In this document: positions 6,874 through 7,042 of the stretch, piece after piece
Layout of the letters: every line of letters begins with the position of its first letter
Position numbering within the stretch: position 1 is the first letter of the stretch
Source of the DNA: Gemmatimonadota bacterium
GTDB lineage: Bacteria; Latescibacterota; UBA2968; UBA8231
DNA: 7,042 nucleotides
Assembly: GCA_009845645.1 (NCBI GenBank)
Contig: VXZF01000259.1
Coordinates: 1-7,042, forward strand
Direction of reading: 5' to 3'
Notes under the pieces: generated by a model
Told to the model about the DNA's origin: nothing
The model's input: only the letters and a program-made list of their open reading frames with translations
Databases searched by the model: none
Translations under genes and position numbers: made by a program

Positions 6874-7042
6874 ATGTTTCTGTGGAGACCTATCTGTCTG
6901 TTGAGCTGCGCGCTGTTACTAGCGGGTGGAGATGGAGGATGGGCGCGGTCTGAATTTCAAGTGGGCATCGGTGCGGACAATTCCTTCATCGACGTGGCCA
7001 GCGAAGGGGGGGGTGCATACTTAGTGTTCGGCCAAGATGGGC
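6874..7042 (+). CDS. Start of a secreted protein, function unknown (3' partial)
   Basis: The ATG at 6874 follows an AAGGAG site and opens a frame that stays open for 56 codons to the window end. The N-terminus is a classic signal peptide: MFLWRP with one Arg, then the hydrophobic core ICLLSCALLLAG, with probable cleavage near GGWA-RS (residue 24 or 25). The mature part visible starts SEFQVGIGADNSFIDVASEG and continues GGAYLVFGQDG. The last piece faintly recalls an FG-GAP strand (YVVFG), but one motif is not enough to assign the family. Only 35 bases separate it from gene 3, so it is very likely in the same operon. Cys12 lies inside the hydrophobic core, so this is not a convincing lipoprotein signal. 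A G8 tract falls in codons 45-47. Confidence 0.75.
   Translation, partial: MFLWRPICLLSCALLLAGGDGGWARSEFQVGIGADNSFIDVASEGGGAYLVFGQDG
7006..7013 (+). repeat. G8 homopolymer in the 5' coding region of gene 4
   Basis: Eight consecutive G bases encode Gly-Gly and the first two bases of a third Gly codon. It is the longest homopolymer I noticed in the window. Such tracts can slip during replication and switch frame, and are also sites of sequencing indels. Confidence 0.6.

Noticed and set aside
6895..6912. Lipoprotein signal (L-L-S-C, residues 9-12) in gene 4.
   Set aside because: The cysteine is too early, within the hydrophobic core, and the residue at -2 is Leu; ordinary signal peptidase I cleavage further on fits better.

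Overview
The window is a stretch of bacterial DNA, GC-rich by eye, with four consecutive protein-coding genes, all on the + strand. It looks like the interior of one operon for envelope or secreted proteins. The first gene enters from the left edge (5' end missing) and the fourth runs off the right edge (3' end missing). I saw no tRNA, rRNA, CRISPR array, insertion sequence or convincing rho-independent terminator. The gaps are short: 53 bases, then 123 bases (15 if an upstream start is used), then 35 bases.

Layout: (1) 1-2618, the C-terminal 871 residues of a large, beta-rich, probably outer-membrane or surface protein, with an Asp/Asn-rich segment that resembles calcium-binding thrombospondin type 3 repeats. 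(2) 2672-4627, a 651-residue polytopic membrane protein: about ten membrane segments that look like a GT-C glycosyltransferase (PMT/ArnT-like, GT39 type) scaffold, then a C-terminal array of about eight TPR units. Several motifs I expect in that family are altered. (3) 4751-6838 (possible alternative start 4643), a secreted protein with a signal peptide, a discoidin (F5/8 type C)-like region, a second beta-rich module and a C-terminal FlgD-like/CHU_C-like Ig domain. (4) 6874-7042, the first 56 codons of another secreted protein, with a strong ribosome binding site, a signal peptide and a G8 tract.

Organism (inference): the combination of TPR-fused GT-C proteins, 'TPNGDG' FlgD/CHU_C-type C-terminal domains, discoidin-like modules and Asp-rich outer-membrane proteins recalls uncultured lineages in or near the FCB superphylum, such as Latescibacterota, KSB1-like or Gemmatimonadota-like bacteria. 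No marker gene is present, so this is weak.

How they may work together (inference): three of the four products look exported and the other is an inner-membrane protein whose TPR domain is predicted to be periplasmic. A plausible reading is a surface-assembly locus: gene 1 at the outer membrane, gene 2 as periplasm-facing modification enzyme or scaffold, and genes 3 and 4 as exported substrates or surface components. I recognise no gene well enough to assign a symbol, and the system does not match a named pathway I know.
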